From contig JAJFMM010000011.1 in assembly GCA_021772165.1 (NCBI GenBank), positions 1 through 7,541 on the forward strand: DNA of 7,541 bases. Reading direction: 5' to 3'. This DNA is from Chlamydiota bacterium (lineage in GTDB: Bacteria; Chlamydiota; Chlamydiia; Chlamydiales; SM23-39). This document shows positions 6,193 to 7,541 of this stretch, piece by piece. Numbering within the stretch: the stretch's first letter is position 1; every line of letters begins with the position of its first letter. The translations under genes and the position numbers were made by a program. Under the pieces are notes generated by a model that worked only from the letters and a program-made list of their open reading frames with translations, did not search any database and was not told the DNA's origin.

Positions 6193-6304
6193 TACATAAC
6201 CGCCTTATAGGACGAGCAAGCGAATGCACGGGCGAGGAAGCCGCCCATCGAGCTAGCCGAGCCTGCCATGAGCGGTTGTACTATAAGATGCGCACGGTTA
6301 TGTA
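6193..6304 (+). repeat. Folded attC-like site B
   Basis: The outer arms are TACATAACCG (6193-6202) and CGGTTATGTA (6295-6304), again a perfect 10-bp inverted repeat starting with TACATAA. The internal loop is asymmetric (C against ATGCGCA). The inner arms are CTTATAG (6204-6210) and CTATAAG (6281-6287). The centre holds a GGGCG/CGCCC hairpin (6230-6234 with 6242-6246). The architecture and outer box match site A although the central sequences differ completely, which points to a conserved structure recognised by a protein. It ends about 95 bp before the orphan toxin gene. Confidence 0.75.
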
Positions 6305-6399
6305 CATGTAGGGGTATTCCAACTCCCCAACCCCATAAAAGATCAATCACTTTGGGAAAACCCAATTGCTTATAAAAGGGTAAATGTCGATGTTGGTTT

Positions 6400-7440
6400 A
6401 TGCTTGGAAGAGAGGCACATACTTTTTACTCCGATATTCTTGTCTGGGAAATGCAAGAGGGTAAAAAAAATTCGCCTCCGGTAAAAAAATGCTCCGACTA
6501 CTATGGATTTGGGCTGGTCATGCCTGGGAGAAGTAGCAACAGTGCGAACCCCAATGACAAGTATAAATTTACGGGGTATGAACACGATGATGAAGCAGGG
6601 TTGGATTTGTATCACGCAGAAGCTAGAGGAATGGATCCGGTGCTGGGAAGATTTATGCAGATTGATCCTATGTCAGTTAAATACCCAAACCTAAGCCCCT
6701 ATGCATATGTAGGGAACAACCCATTAGCGTTTGTCGATCCTACAGGAATGGTCATTGATCCAGCAAGTCAAAAGGAGTGGGATAGACAAAAAGGTTATGT
6801 TACTAGTAAGAGGGACAGGCTTCAAAGGAGATCAGACCGTTTACGAGCTAAAGCAGAAAGAAAAGGGTGGAGTGAAAGTAAACTCAATAGAAGATTAGGA
6901 AATACAGATCAACGGATAGCAAGTCTTAATTCAACTATTGATACATTTGGTACTTTAGAAAACAGTACTCAAGTATATAGCCTGCAAAGTGGAGCAGGAG
7001 AAGTGGGTGGTACTTCTTATGATACAGGTACAGGCAATATTGTACTTAATTTTAGCTCAACTAGTAATTTCGTACACGAGGTTTCCCATGCAGGGCAGTT
7101 TGAATCAGGAGATATTGTATTTGACTCTTTTTCGGGTAACTCGATTGCTCCAGACCTGCAAGATGAGGTAAATGCGTACTCGGCTGAGTTTGCTTATGAT
7201 GGATCCAGTATAAAACGTTTAGGTGCCTCAAGTTTTAGTGGTATTACATCATCATGGGTTCAAGGAATAACTACATCAGATGGAGTAAAGCCTTATGCTA
7301 ATTTTAGTAAAGTGCCAATTAATATAAATTCAACATTAGGTATTTTGATGACTGGTTACCCATCATTAAGAAAAAGCCTATCTAATGCACCAATACATTT
7401 TACTTTAAAAAACGTACAAGGAGCAGTTTATAAACAATGA
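6400..7440 (+). CDS. Orphan RHS tip with predicted metallopeptidase (zincin) toxin domain
   Basis: This 346-residue protein has a leader of about 32 residues without RHS similarity. RHS core follows from DYYGFGLVMPG to DPTGM (6736-6750, residues 113-117), repeating the upstream RHS protein. The tip then begins with a basic coiled-coil-like helix (RQKGYVTSKRDRLQRRSDRL). It contains HEVSH at residues 226-230, preceded by a hydrophobic strand and followed by AGQFESG, then DEVNAYSAEF with E256 as a likely third zinc ligand. This HExxH...E plan is that of zincin peptidases, a known class of polymorphic-toxin tips. The large YD-repeat shell is absent, so it is a silent or donor cassette in the sense used for orphan rhs tips; the ATG at 6400 may be fortuitous. 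A8 and A7 runs lie in the leader. Its stop overlaps a lipoprotein gene. The tip DNA is AT-rich. Confidence 0.85.
   Translation: MLGREAHTFYSDILVWEMQEGKKNSPPVKKCSDYYGFGLVMPGRSSNSANPNDKYKFTGYEHDDEAGLDLYHAEARGMDPVLGRFMQIDPMSVKYPNLSPYAYVGNNPLAFVDPTGMVIDPASQKEWDRQKGYVTSKRDRLQRRSDRLRAKAERKGWSESKLNRRLGNTDQRIASLNSTIDTFGTLENSTQVYSLQSGAGEVGGTSYDTGTGNIVLNFSSTSNFVHEVSHAGQFESGDIVFDSFSGNSIAPDLQDEVNAYSAEFAYDGSSIKRLGASSFSGITSSWVQGITTSDGVKPYANFSKVPININSTLGILMTGYPSLRKSLSNAPIHFTLKNVQGAVYKQ
6496..6750 (+). repeat. RHS core repeat, copy 2 (in orphan tip)
   Basis: Direct repeat of 671-925 at an offset of 5,825 bp, with a 41-bp perfect core at 6508-6548 and weaker identity onward to the DPTGM codons. Homology starts abruptly at GACTACTATG (6496-6505); nothing upstream matches the RHS gene. 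It is a substrate for homologous exchange of the C-terminal tip. Confidence 0.93.
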
Positions 7441-7541
7441 TTAGGAAATTAATTTATATCTCAATATTGATTCTTGCATCTTGCAAAACCCCTTCTTTGT
7501 TGATTATAGATGGTGTTTATGAAAATAGAGGAAATGATTAT
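7437..7541 (+). CDS. Start of a lipoprotein gene, candidate immunity lipoprotein (partial)
   Basis: The ATG at 7437 overlaps the toxin stop as ATGA, and the frame stays open to the right edge for 35 codons. The product begins MIRKLIYISILILASCKTP: a short basic N-terminus, a hydrophobic stretch and a lipobox LASC with the acylated cysteine at residue 16. Export and lipid anchoring are therefore expected. Coupling directly behind the metallopeptidase tip makes it the likely cognate immunity protein, which would neutralise a peptidase arriving in the periplasm. The mature part is too incomplete for family assignment. Confidence 0.8.
   Translation, partial: MIRKLIYISILILASCKTPSLLIIDGVYENRGNDY

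Larger units (their letters stand above)
1723..6304. mobile_element. Putative integrative element (regulator, SymE-like, ATPase, two tyrosine recombinases, folded sites)
   Basis: The limits are functional, not proven ends: from the stop of the XRE regulator to the end of the second folded site. The block interrupts an array of RHS tip modules and contains a recombinase pair, a primase-type ATPase, a repressor-type regulator facing the operon, an iteron-like repeat cluster and two folded sites. GC content is higher than in the AT-rich tip/immunity genes on either side. I found no clear terminal inverted repeats or target duplication. It resembles no classical IS or Tn3/Tn7 element; the nearest concept is a tyrosine-recombinase-based element. 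It could also be a resident module with a local role in the RHS locus. Confidence 0.5.
5906..6399. other. Structured non-coding region between recombinases and orphan RHS tip
   Basis: About 490 bp without a credible gene. It holds the two folded sites annotated separately. A further half-arm at 5915-5930 (CCAAAATTACCATGTA) is roughly the inverse of the left arm of the first folded site. CATGTAGGRG occurs at 5925-5934 and 6305-6314, just outside the structured part. A small hairpin TTGGG-AAAA-CCCAA lies at 6352-6365. GC content is visibly higher than in the orphan tip that follows. The short open frames here (such as 6126-6311 plus and 5921-6103 minus) run through the palindromes and have no family signature. 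An RNA that acts as such is possible. Confidence 0.7.

Noticed and set aside
6004..6304. Classical integron attC sites
   Set aside because: The outer boxes (TACATAA/TTATGTA) do not fit RYYYAAC/GTTRRRY, and the recombinases show no IntI-specific features; only the fold is comparable, so the sites are called attC-like.
6126..6311. 61-codon plus-strand ORF in the structured region
   Set aside because: It runs through both arms of folded site B, has no recognisable protein signature and ends inside the outer flank.
6352..6365. TTGGG-AAAA-CCCAA hairpin as a terminator
   Set aside because: The stem is only 5 bp and no T run follows.
1..7541. CRISPR array, rRNA, tRNA or group II intron
   Set aside because: No regularly spaced long repeats, no rRNA or tRNA motifs, and no reverse transcriptase or intron domain V pattern were seen.

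Overview
The window looks like an accessory region of a Bacteroidota chromosome, probably a Cytophagales-like marine or soil lineage. The reasons are the style of the RHS/YD-repeat core (DPLADQFP, then YAYGNNNPLRFTDPTGM), A-rich leaders without clear Shine-Dalgarno sites, and a gene set (SymE-like protein, XRE regulator, primase-type ATPase, paired tyrosine recombinases) of a kind familiar from accessory DNA in that phylum. The taxonomic call is inference.

Layout. (1) Bases 2-1626: the 3' part of a large RHS/YD-repeat polymorphic toxin with a variable tip ending in a hydrophobic, glycine/alanine-rich segment. It is followed 2 nt later by a tiny two-helix membrane protein, a candidate immunity protein, and then a strong hairpin terminator. 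(2) Bases 1723-5905: a mobile-element-like block. An XRE regulator on the minus strand diverges from a plus-strand series: a SymE-like AbrB-fold protein, a AAA+ ATPase with a C-terminal winged helix (start overlapping the SymE stop by ATGA), a 101-bp cluster of six GTRGCTCA octamers, and two overlapping tyrosine recombinase genes. The first recombinase keeps the full catalytic set; the second has lost the first arginine and the histidine of HxxR. (3) Bases 5906-6399: about 490 bp without a credible gene but with strong secondary structure. It holds two tandem folded sites with the same plan (outer arms TACATAANSG/CSNTTATGTA, asymmetric internal loop, inner arms TTATRG/CYATAA), reminiscent of integron attC sites but with different box sequences. 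(4) Bases 6400-7541: an orphan RHS tip. A short leader is followed by about 250 bp of the RHS core repeated from the upstream gene, then a different toxin domain with a zincin motif (HEVSH plus a downstream glutamate). The start of a lipoprotein gene overlaps its stop and is a candidate immunity lipoprotein.

How the parts may work together. The two RHS core copies lie 5,825 bp apart in direct orientation, so homologous recombination between them would delete the recombinase block and put the metallopeptidase tip on the full-length RHS protein. The recombinase block and folded sites sit exactly between the expressed and the silent tip. Either the element inserted into a tip array, or its recombinases help bring tip/immunity modules into the RHS locus. 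The second option would be a new integron-like tip-capture system. It is an inference that the sequence allows but does not prove.
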